64,000 nucleotides of DNA from the NCBI RefSeq assembly GCF_000024225.1, contig NC_013203.1, positions 930,001 to 994,000 on the forward strand, given 5' to 3'. The DNA comes from Lancefieldella parvula DSM 20469 (lineage in GTDB: Bacteria; Actinomycetota; Coriobacteriia; Coriobacteriales; Atopobiaceae). The stretch's first letter is position 1, and every line of letters begins with the position of its first letter. The position numbers and the translations under genes were made by a program. A model generated the notes under the pieces. That model searched no databases. It had not been told where the DNA came from and saw only the letters and a program-made list of their open reading frames with translations. Of the stretch, positions 8,628 to 15,539 are shown piece by piece.

Positions 8628-9700
8628 TTCTTTCTCTCTCCTTGGATTCCCAGAACGCACCAGCGGAGTACCGGAATGCGACTGATGATTTCATATAATA
8701 CGATTGCACCTGCAAAACCAGCTGCGGCTGTCAGCAGATAGACTACCAGAGGTGCAAGGTTCGGGAGGTATTTTTTCAAGTAGAAGGCAGTCACTGCGAT
8801 CGGCAGGTAATGGAATATATAGAGCCCCCAGGACTTTGAGCTCATCCAGCGACTAAAACTGTTTACAAAATTACCCCATTTCTTCATAAAGGCCAGAACG
8901 CCCAAAGCACCCAGCCATGCAAAAGCGTTACAGCAGAAGGTATCGAGCACTTCATGGTCCGGGTAGGATTTTCCCCAGTAAAGAATGGTAAATACAAGTC
9001 CTGCAATCAGGCCTGCTGCCGTGAACAGGGTCCAGTGCTCTTCCATTCTCTCCATCACAGATTCGTGAGACATGACAAAATATCCGATGAAGAATCCTGT
9101 TCCATAAATGCCAAATCGGTATACGACGATGATTGGTGTATTGAGAAACTGGGCGGCTCCGTATATCAGAAAGGTAAAAAGGAAAAGAAGGATACAGTTT
9201 GCCTTCTCACCTAGGCGATAGAGTCTGTCCTTCTCGATCTTACGGACCCAAAGGAGGGCCAAAATCAGGCACCAGAGCAGCTGAATATACCAGAGTGGGC
9301 CAATTCCACTGGCCACCATGATCAGAAAAAGCACCGGTTTCGGAAGGGCTCCCATCTGATCAAAGGCACCGGCAATCTGCATGTTGTAATATCCCAGGAT
9401 CCACTGGAATACAACAAGTCCTATTGTGGAAGGTACCAGAAGTTTTCGTGTCCTTGCCTTAAAAAAACCCTTCGTATTCTTCCGCTCCAATTCGAATCGG
9501 GCTGCCATCCCTGAAACTACAAAAAGCAGCAGCATGAACCAGGGATATACCAAATACAGGAATGTATCCTGGGGCTGAAAATCCCAGAATGGTCCAATGA
9601 CAGCGTAATCTGTGACACCGTTATACATGTAAATGACATGATAGATAACAACGAGAACTACTGTAATCCAGCGAACATTATCAAGGTATGTCTTTCTCAT
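8624..9700 (-). CDS. Membrane acyltransferase (acyltransferase 3 family), likely acquired
   Basis: A 358-residue polytopic protein with about ten hydrophobic segments, beginning TYLDNVRWITVVLVVIYH. The early arginine-tryptophan and histidine are typical of acyltransferase-3/OafA-like enzymes that O-acylate extracellular glycans or cell-wall polymers. The substrate is unknown. The start ATG has AAAGG upstream, and a TATACT hexamer about 45 bases further up may be a -10. It ends in an ATGA overlap with the XRE/AbrB regulator, so the two form one operon. Codon usage (CTG-, GGA- and AGA-rich) and membrane-segment style differ from the second acyltransferase at 43351-44481 and from the flanks, which suggests transfer from a Lachnospiraceae-like donor (inference). 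Confidence 0.8.
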   Translation of the reverse strand: MRKTYLDNVRWITVVLVVIYHVIYMYNGVTDYAVIGPFWDFQPQDTFLYLVYPWFMLLLFVVSGMAARFELERKNTKGFFKARTRKLLVPSTIGLVVFQWILGYYNMQIAGAFDQMGALPKPVLFLIMVASGIGPLWYIQLLWCLILALLWVRKIEKDRLYRLGEKANCILLFLFTFLIYGAAQFLNTPIIVVYRFGIYGTGFFIGYFVMSHESVMERMEEHWTLFTAAGLIAGLVFTILYWGKSYPDHEVLDTFCCNAFAWLGALGVLAFMKKWGNFVNSFSRWMSSKSWGLYIFHYLPIAVTAFYLKKYLPNLAPLVVYLLTAAAGFAGAIVLYEIISRIPVLRWCVLGIQGERKK

Positions 9701-9840
9701 ATTTATACTACCTTTGCTAGAATAATTAACATTTCTAAGCCAAGTATAAGTTGGTACATTTCCCTAATCCACCAAGTAGCATTTACATTTTATGAGTACT
9801 TTGGTTAAATTTCGTGGCGTAAAATTCAACTATTTCACAC

Positions 9841-10035
9841 TTAATCATTAGCATCAGCCTTTCTAATTCTGATCCAATGTCCCTCCTGTATCGCAGCAAA
9901 GGTTGCTACAACACATGCAAAGAGATGCCCCTCCTGCCTCATCTGTTCATGCCACACAGTAGAGTCATAATCAGGTGATCCATCATCGGCTTCTCCGCCA
10001 ACCAAGTAATCTGTATGGAATGCCGCTTTTCTCAG
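9841..10035 (-). pseudogene. Remnant of an unidentified gene (C-terminal about 64 codons)
   Basis: An open stretch on the minus strand encodes a plausible C-terminal protein end (for example FHTDYLVGGEADDG and TVWHEQMRQEGHLFACVVA) and ends in TAA at 9841-9843. There is no start codon with a ribosome-binding site. A stop lies directly upstream at the 10036 side, so the 5' part has been lost. The family was not recognised. The rest of the gap from 9701 to 10300 holds the acyltransferase leader (9701-9780), no convincing genes, and an inverted repeat at 10216-10251 before the L,D-transpeptidase gene. Confidence 0.5.
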
Positions 10036-10215
10036 TAATTAACCCGCTTTCGCAGGTTTAGGTTTTCGGTTAGGGAGTGGGACCTGGATTTTTGATCATA
10101 CCAGATACAGGAGCCAGGGTGGTTTTTGCAATATGTAAATTGTAGTCAGAGGCGAGGAATTTTACCCACAATCATGCCCGAAGCTTCAAAATGCACTAAT
10201 ATTAACAAGTTGCGT

Positions 10216-10251
10216 CTTATAACATTTATCTTAAAATTAAAATGTTATAAG
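10216..10251. promoter_or_regulatory. 12-bp perfect inverted repeat upstream of the L,D-transpeptidase gene
   Basis: CTTATAACATTT and AAATGTTATAAG flank a 12-base AT-rich centre, ending 50 bases before the start codon. It may be an operator overlapping the promoter or an mRNA hairpin. No T run follows, so it is not a terminator. Confidence 0.55.
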
Positions 10252-10300
10252 TCACGTTCAAACTCTACTACATACCCGGTTTCTTGATAAGGAGTGCTCC

Positions 10301-11980
10301 TTGGCTAAGCACTTTACAAACAGCTCTGTTCCTAGTACTTCAAACTCACAACCTCTTTCAGAAGAAGAGACTGCAGAAAAAACTCCTTCACTAAAAGATT
10401 CAGTTCCAAGCCTTGGTGATACTGATATGTATGTTGCTCTTAATGAAGAGCAAGTACGAAATAATCAAAAGACAGAAGAGACCGTTGTTTCAAAACCTCT
10501 TGAGCAGCAGGATAATAATGTAACGGTTATTACCCCTCTTGATAGTTCAGAGCTTGAAGTTCAAGAGCTTAATCCGGAAGATAAACCAAAGCATCATTGG
10601 TGGAGAATTCCTGCGGTAATCGTTGGTATTCTCGCGCTTGTATATGTTGGAGGAGCAGCTTTCTTCAACTTCTATTTTATGCCTCAGACCAGCATCTACG
10701 GAGTCGATTACTCGCTAAAGCCAGCTTCTGACTTACAGAAAGCAAGAGACTCAGAAGCATCAAATTATTCTATTCATATCTCTGGCAATGGTCTTGATTT
10801 AACTCTTAAGAGTTCTGAAATTGGACTTGTTTACAATTCTGAGGCTTATGCTCGTGATGCAATTAACCAGCAGAATCCTTGGATGTGGCCTGTTGAAATT
10901 ACTCGCAGCAGAACTTTAAACCCACACGCCACTGCCACCTATGATCAAAACAAAGTTGATACAGTATTGAATCAACAGATTGAACAAGCAAAAGAGGCTT
11001 CATCTTCTCTAGCAAACGGTGGTATTACCTACGATTCCACTACAAAGAAATTTAGACTTGCTGACACTGCCTTGATAACACGACTTTCTCTTGAAGGTGT
11101 TCATAAAGATTTACAAGGCGCATTTGACAAACTTAATGACACCGTTGTTCTTGGTGAGGAATCTGTGCTGAGCGCTGAAGAACTCAACGCAGCTATTGCT
11201 GCTGCAAACGCCTATGTAGCCTCCGTACTTGATCTGACTCTTGGAGATGCATCTGCCTATACCGTTGACGCAGATCTTATTGCGAGCTGGGTTACTTTTA
11301 ATGATGACCTTTCCGTCTCACTTAATAAAAATGCCATAAATGATTGGGTTGAGCATACCCTTGCACCTGCGGTTAACACGCGCGGTACTGCTAGAACTTA
11401 TAAGCGCTGGGATGGTAAGGAAATTACCACTAAAGCAGCCGGTGCTTATGGTTGGGTAATCAATGAAGCTGACTCTGCTTCAGCTATCATTTCCGCTCTT
11501 GGAAATGGGCAACCTACAAAGGTTGAACTTCCAACTGAACAGCAGGCAAAAACTTTCACAAAAGATGGCGGTCCTGACTGGGGCGGTCGTTATATTGACG
11601 TTGACCTCTCCACTCAGCATGCAGTTCTTTATGACGAGAATGGCAGCATTCTTTGGGAAGCAGATGTTGTTACCGGTCTTCCTGATGGTCGCCACAATAC
11701 ACCTGAAGGTGTTTGGTTTATAACAAGTCATATCAGAAACGCTCGACTTCTTGGTCCAAATGACGAAAGCGGCAAACCAGGTTGGGATGCACGAGTTGAC
11801 TTCTGGATGGGTGTGAAAGGTCAGGAAGTTGGCTTCCATAATGCTCCGTGGCGTGGAGCATTTGGTGGAGATATTTATCGCTATGGTGGTAGCCATGGTT
11901 GCATTAATTTGAGCTACAGTGATGCCGAAAAACTCTTTAACATCTCAAACGATGGTGATCCAATTATCATCCACTACTAG
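10301..11980 (+). CDS. L,D-transpeptidase (YkuD) with peptidoglycan-binding domain
   Basis: Cell-wall enzyme forming 3-3 cross-links or attaching proteins to peptidoglycan outside the membrane. The 559-residue protein has a disordered acidic cytoplasmic N-terminus (1-100) and one membrane segment at about 107-128. A PG_binding_4-like domain pair (about 140-400) precedes the C-terminal YkuD domain with HNAPWRGAFGG and SHGCINLS. Cys534 is the catalytic nucleophile. The start is TTG: AAGGAG at 10289-10294 lies six bases upstream and no better start exists. This organisation resembles YkuD proteins of other Gram-positives with a type II membrane anchor. It may be controlled by the inverted repeat at 10216-10251. 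Confidence 0.93.
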   Translation: MAKHFTNSSVPSTSNSQPLSEEETAEKTPSLKDSVPSLGDTDMYVALNEEQVRNNQKTEETVVSKPLEQQDNNVTVITPLDSSELEVQELNPEDKPKHHWWRIPAVIVGILALVYVGGAAFFNFYFMPQTSIYGVDYSLKPASDLQKARDSEASNYSIHISGNGLDLTLKSSEIGLVYNSEAYARDAINQQNPWMWPVEITRSRTLNPHATATYDQNKVDTVLNQQIEQAKEASSSLANGGITYDSTTKKFRLADTALITRLSLEGVHKDLQGAFDKLNDTVVLGEESVLSAEELNAAIAAANAYVASVLDLTLGDASAYTVDADLIASWVTFNDDLSVSLNKNAINDWVEHTLAPAVNTRGTARTYKRWDGKEITTKAAGAYGWVINEADSASAIISALGNGQPTKVELPTEQQAKTFTKDGGPDWGGRYIDVDLSTQHAVLYDENGSILWEADVVTGLPDGRHNTPEGVWFITSHIRNARLLGPNDESGKPGWDARVDFWMGVKGQEVGFHNAPWRGAFGGDIYRYGGSHGCINLSYSDAEKLFNISNDGDPIIIHY

Positions 11981-12004
11981 ATTTGTCTTTGAGAGTGAAC
12001 TTAT

Positions 12005-12042
12005 GCGCACTTCAGAAAACAATGCTGAAGTGCGCTTTTTTT
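12005..12042 (+). terminator. Intrinsic terminator after the L,D-transpeptidase gene
   Basis: GCGCACTTCAG pairs with CTGAAGTGCGC around a nine-base loop, followed by seven T. It ends the plus-strand gene just before the convergent 12048-12701 gene. Confidence 0.9.
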
Positions 12043-12047
12043 ATGTT

Positions 12048-12701
12048 TTAGAGAAGATCTACAACACGCTCTTTGTTTGCCATAAAATCAAGATACTCTG
12101 AACCTAAGCGAGAAGTGATCAATGAACTGGCAGAAGGAAATTTGCTGGCTGCTTTAACAAAACCATATTCTCCTGTGCCGTAATTAAATGTCGCAAGTAT
12201 ATTATCAGACAGAAAGGCTCCTCCACCTTCTGTATTGTATTCATAGTAGGAAACGGCAGGTAATTTGCGACTGCTTATAGCTTGTAGAATATAGGCACTT
12301 CCATAAAGAATGTATTGATTCAAGTTTTGTGAAGAGAGAAAAACTGAATATAAAGCGGCATCTTGCTCGATTGTTCCAATGATTTCTCCATTAACACTTA
12401 CAACCCACAAAATACCACCGTCTAATAATTCATTGTTTTTCTCTACAATTGATAAAATTGGACCAGATATATACACGTCGTTTAAATTGCAAGTATAGGT
12501 CCTATATTCCCCAGACTCAAACTTTTCATACGAGAAAATATTATCAACTGATTGCTCCCCTATATATTCCGCAGCTTTATGTTTTAAAAAATCAAGATTT
12601 CGCTCTTTAACCGCTTCGGGTCTAAACCAACTGCATATGAATACAGAGGTTATAAGCACTACTCCAAGAGTAGACAAAACTACTTTTCTTCTACGCTGCA
12701 T
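12048..12701 (-). CDS. Membrane-anchored protein of unknown function
   Basis: A 217-residue protein not recognised as any family. A basic start (MQRRRK) and one hydrophobic segment (VVLSTLGVVLITSVFICSWF) give an uncleaved signal anchor, so the remaining about 190 residues should lie outside the membrane. The body is mixed alpha/beta with no cysteine pair, lipobox or obvious catalytic motif. It lies downstream of the DUF454-type gene in the same direction, 63 bases away, and converges with the L,D-transpeptidase gene, which makes an envelope role plausible but unproven. Confidence 0.7.
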   Translation of the reverse strand: MQRRRKVVLSTLGVVLITSVFICSWFRPEAVKERNLDFLKHKAAEYIGEQSVDNIFSYEKFESGEYRTYTCNLNDVYISGPILSIVEKNNELLDGGILWVVSVNGEIIGTIEQDAALYSVFLSSQNLNQYILYGSAYILQAISSRKLPAVSYYEYNTEGGGAFLSDNILATFNYGTGEYGFVKAASKFPSASSLITSRLGSEYLDFMANKERVVDLL

Positions 12702-12764
12702 TATCTGTCACCTCATTATTACCGAATAATAATGAAACTAACTAGAAGCTATTGTAACAATTGT

Positions 12765-13145
12765 TTATTCTTCAAGCGTTTTAACTTTAAAACCGAAGTA
12801 GTAAATGTGGCTTAGCCAAACAATAATAAGGACAATACTGCCAACAATAACGCCTTTCATAAGCATGGCAATAAGACCTACAGCCATGACTAAAGTTACT
12901 GTAACAAGGATGCGTACTTTGGTCTTAATAGTCATCCCTTTTCCAGCTTTAAAATCAGCAAAATTATTTTGGTAAAACTTTGTGTTAATAAGCCAGTTAT
13001 TAAGTCGATCGGATGATTTAGCAAAACAAAATGCAGCAAGAGCTAAAAATGGAACAGTTGGCAAAATAGGAAGTAAAACACCAAGCACAGCAAGCGCTAA
13101 ACTCAAACAACCTAACACAATAAAGGCAATACGCTTAATTGACAT
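12765..13145 (-). CDS. DUF454 (YbaN-like) small membrane protein
   Basis: A 126-residue protein with an N-terminal hydrophobic pair (IAFIVLGCLSLALAVLGVLL and the PTVPFLALAAFCFAKSS stretch typical of DUF454) and two further C-terminal membrane segments. The family is widespread in inner membranes and has no established function. The SD sequence GGGAG lies five bases before the ATG and is part of the 3' arm of a 15-bp hairpin (13152-13203), which could mask it. Confidence 0.85.
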   Translation of the reverse strand: MSIKRIAFIVLGCLSLALAVLGVLLPILPTVPFLALAAFCFAKSSDRLNNWLINTKFYQNNFADFKAGKGMTIKTKVRILVTVTLVMAVGLIAMLMKGVIVGSIVLIIVWLSHIYYFGFKVKTLEE

Positions 13146-13151
13146 AATTTC

Positions 13152-13203
13152 TCCCTACTGCTTTTTAAAAAAGTTTACCATGTGCAACAAAAAGCAGTAG
13201 GGA
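13152..13203 (-). promoter_or_regulatory. Hairpin sequestering the ribosome-binding site of the DUF454 gene
   Basis: On the minus strand TCCCTACTGCTTTTT and AAAAAGCAGTAGGGA are perfect complements of 15 bases with a 22-base loop. The 3' arm runs into the SD (AGGGAG) of the gene starting at 13145. No U-tract follows, so it does not look like the ffh terminator. Confidence 0.6.
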
Positions 13204-13254
13204 TATTTACCATAACAAAAGTATTTCTTATATAAATAAATTTACAGAAAAGGT

Positions 13255-14634
13255 TTAAAAGCGAGGCATTTGACCTCCACCAAAGCCCATATTCTTCATC
13301 ATAGACTCCATGGCACGACGACCCTTCTTTGCATTACCGCCCTGAGTCATAGCCTTCATTTTACCCATCATCTTATTCATCTCTCCCCACTGACGAATAA
13401 GCTGATTAACTTCTTGAACGCTACGACCAGAACCCATAGAAATACGACGACGTCGCTGACCATTAATAATCTTTGGACGCGCGCGCTCTTCTTTAGTCAT
13501 TGAATGAATGATGGCTTCAATCTTTCCCATAGAACTATCGTCTACACCACCCTGCTGAGCCATCATGCGGTCTCCACCAGGAAGTGCCCCAATAAGCTTT
13601 GCAAGACCACCCATCTTGCGAATTTGGTTCATCTGATTGAGCAGGTCGTCCATAGTAAAGCCCTCGCGCAACATACGTTCGGCATCTTCAACCTGCTGCT
13701 CATCAGCCGCCTTTTGAGCCTGCTCAACAATAGAGATGACATCACCCATGCCAAGAATACGCTTGGCCATACGATCTGGATGGAAAACCTCAAGTGAATC
13801 GGGTTTCTCGCCCATGGAAACAAACTTGATAGGCTTACCGGTAACCTCACGTACAGAAAGTGCACCACCACCACGAGCATCACCATCAAGCTTGGACATG
13901 ATAACGCCGTCAAAGTCCACACGTTCTGCGAAGGTGCTGACAACATTAACAATATCCTGGCCGGTCATAGCATCGACAACCATAAGAATCTGATCTGGTT
14001 TGACGGCACGTTTGATAGCAACGGCTTCTTCCATCATTTCTTCATCAATTTGAAGACGACCAGCAGTATCAACAATTACCAGGTCATTGAGATGATCAAC
14101 GGCCTCCTGGATAGCTTCAGATGCAATGGCAACAGCGTCTTTACCGTCGCCGCGATAGACTGGCACGCCAATCTCAGAGCCAAGTGTTTCAAGCTGATCT
14201 GCTGCTGCAGGACGATGAACGTCGCAAGCGGCAAGCAGAGGATTCTTTCCCTGGGACTTAAGCAAGTATGCAAGCTTTGCAGCTGCGGTTGTCTTACCAG
14301 AGCCCTGAAGACCGACAAGCATAATGACGTTTGGAATGCGGTTCTGTGCCAGCGTAAGCTTTGATTCAGTTGAACCAAGCAGTGCTGTCAGCTCATCTAA
14401 AACAATGCGAACAACGTTTTGAGCTGGAGACAGGGACTCCAGTACGTCAGCAGTCATGCACTGCTCTTTACAGCGGCCAACAAACTCTTTAACTACCTTG
14501 TAGTTAACGTCAGCCTCGAGAAGAGCCATGCGAATTTCTCGCATTGCGGAATTGATGTCGTCCTCAGTAAGACGACCCTTTCCGCGCAAAGCGGAAAATG
14601 TATTTTGCAGTCTATCTTGAAGGCTGTTAAACAT
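13255..14634 (-). CDS. ffh: Signal recognition particle protein Ffh (SRP54)
   Basis: SRP GTPase that binds signal peptides of nascent membrane proteins and 4.5S RNA. The 459-residue protein has the N-domain helical bundle (1-85) and the G domain with GLQGSGKT (108-115), DTAGR and SKLDGDARGG. The methionine-rich M domain runs from about 300, with GRGRS-like SMGSGRSVQEVNQLIRQW and a Met-rich end. It begins one base inside the ftsY stop (TAATG), so translation is coupled to its receptor ftsY. No clear intrinsic terminator follows. Confidence 0.97.
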   Translation of the reverse strand: MFNSLQDRLQNTFSALRGKGRLTEDDINSAMREIRMALLEADVNYKVVKEFVGRCKEQCMTADVLESLSPAQNVVRIVLDELTALLGSTESKLTLAQNRIPNVIMLVGLQGSGKTTAAAKLAYLLKSQGKNPLLAACDVHRPAAADQLETLGSEIGVPVYRGDGKDAVAIASEAIQEAVDHLNDLVIVDTAGRLQIDEEMMEEAVAIKRAVKPDQILMVVDAMTGQDIVNVVSTFAERVDFDGVIMSKLDGDARGGGALSVREVTGKPIKFVSMGEKPDSLEVFHPDRMAKRILGMGDVISIVEQAQKAADEQQVEDAERMLREGFTMDDLLNQMNQIRKMGGLAKLIGALPGGDRMMAQQGGVDDSSMGKIEAIIHSMTKEERARPKIINGQRRRRISMGSGRSVQEVNQLIRQWGEMNKMMGKMKAMTQGGNAKKGRRAMESMMKNMGFGGGQMPRF

Positions 14635-15539
14635 TACTGAACTCCCTCACCAACAAGTGCTTCACAGAATGAACGAGCGTCAAATGTCTGAAGATCATCA
14701 ATAGACTCGCCCACACCAATACGATAAATAGGCAGATTAAGCTGGTTGGAAATTGCCAAGGCAATTCCTCCCTTTGCAGTGCCATCAAGCTTTGTGACAA
14801 TAAGACCATCCAAAGACAGCGCATCATTGAACTCTTTTGCCTGGTTAAGACCGTTCTGACCGGTAGTTGCATCAATAACCAAAACAACGCTCACCGGAAT
14901 ATCCCCTGCGCGCTTCCTGGTAACTGAAACAACCTTAGCAAGCTCACGCATCAAATCAGATGAGGTGTGCAAACGGCCAGCAGTATCAATCAACACCAGC
15001 TCAGTACCTTGTTTTGCTGCGGTCTCAACAACCTCAAAACATACACTTGCAGGGTCTGCTCCACGTTCTCTGGTTACAACCTCAATACCAGAGCGCTCTC
15101 CCCATACCTGCAACTGTTCAATAGCAGCTGCGCGGAATGTGTCAGCGCCACCAATCAAGGTCTTAACGCCACTAGCATGCGCACGACCGGCAATTTTACC
15201 AACAGTAGTAGTTTTACCAGCGCCGTTAATACCTACAAACAAGACAATGGAAGGCGTATCTGTAAATGGATCTCTTTTAGCAACAGGAAACTCTGCAGTA
15301 AGTCGCTCTACAAGGGCTCTACGAAGCTGATCGGAGCGCGTAAGGTTTTCTCGCGCGGCACGCTCACGCAGGTCATCGGTAACACGCATAGCCACCTCAG
15401 CGCCCATGTCGCCCATAACCAGCGTGTCTTCAAGATCATCCCAAAAATCTTCGGTGACCTCTCCACCCATATAAAAGATCTCGCTAATAGTCTCGCGAGA
15501 ACGCTCAAGACCACGGCGAAGATTGTCCATAAAGCCCAT
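14634..15539 (-). CDS. ftsY: SRP receptor FtsY
   Basis: Membrane-associated GTPase that docks SRP-ribosome complexes. At 301 residues it consists only of the NG domain and lacks the long acidic A domain of proteobacterial FtsY. The start MGFMDNLRRGLERSR looks like an amphipathic targeting helix. GINGAGKTTTVGKIA (103-117), DTAGRL and TKLDGTAKGG are the GTP-binding motifs shared with Ffh. Its ATG overlaps the smc stop by one base (TAATG) and its own stop overlaps the ffh start the same way, giving an smc-ftsY-ffh coupled unit. Confidence 0.97.
   Translation of the reverse strand: MGFMDNLRRGLERSRETISEIFYMGGEVTEDFWDDLEDTLVMGDMGAEVAMRVTDDLRERAARENLTRSDQLRRALVERLTAEFPVAKRDPFTDTPSIVLFVGINGAGKTTTVGKIAGRAHASGVKTLIGGADTFRAAAIEQLQVWGERSGIEVVTRERGADPASVCFEVVETAAKQGTELVLIDTAGRLHTSSDLMRELAKVVSVTRKRAGDIPVSVVLVIDATTGQNGLNQAKEFNDALSLDGLIVTKLDGTAKGGIALAISNQLNLPIYRIGVGESIDDLQTFDARSFCEALVGEGVQ

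Larger units (their letters stand above)
8199..10035. other. Probable horizontally acquired segment
   Basis: The two-gene acyltransferase/regulator operon plus the broken ORF upstream differ from the surrounding core genes in codon choice and gene type. No GCGAGAA oligomer, otherwise frequent in this window, was seen here. No transposase, integrase or terminal repeat was seen, so the mechanism of entry is unknown and the edges are approximate. Confidence 0.5.

Noticed and set aside
10081-10170. About 30 open codons on the minus strand ending in NPGPTP and a stop
   Set aside because: Too short and without start or family; may be a scar but cannot be told from chance.
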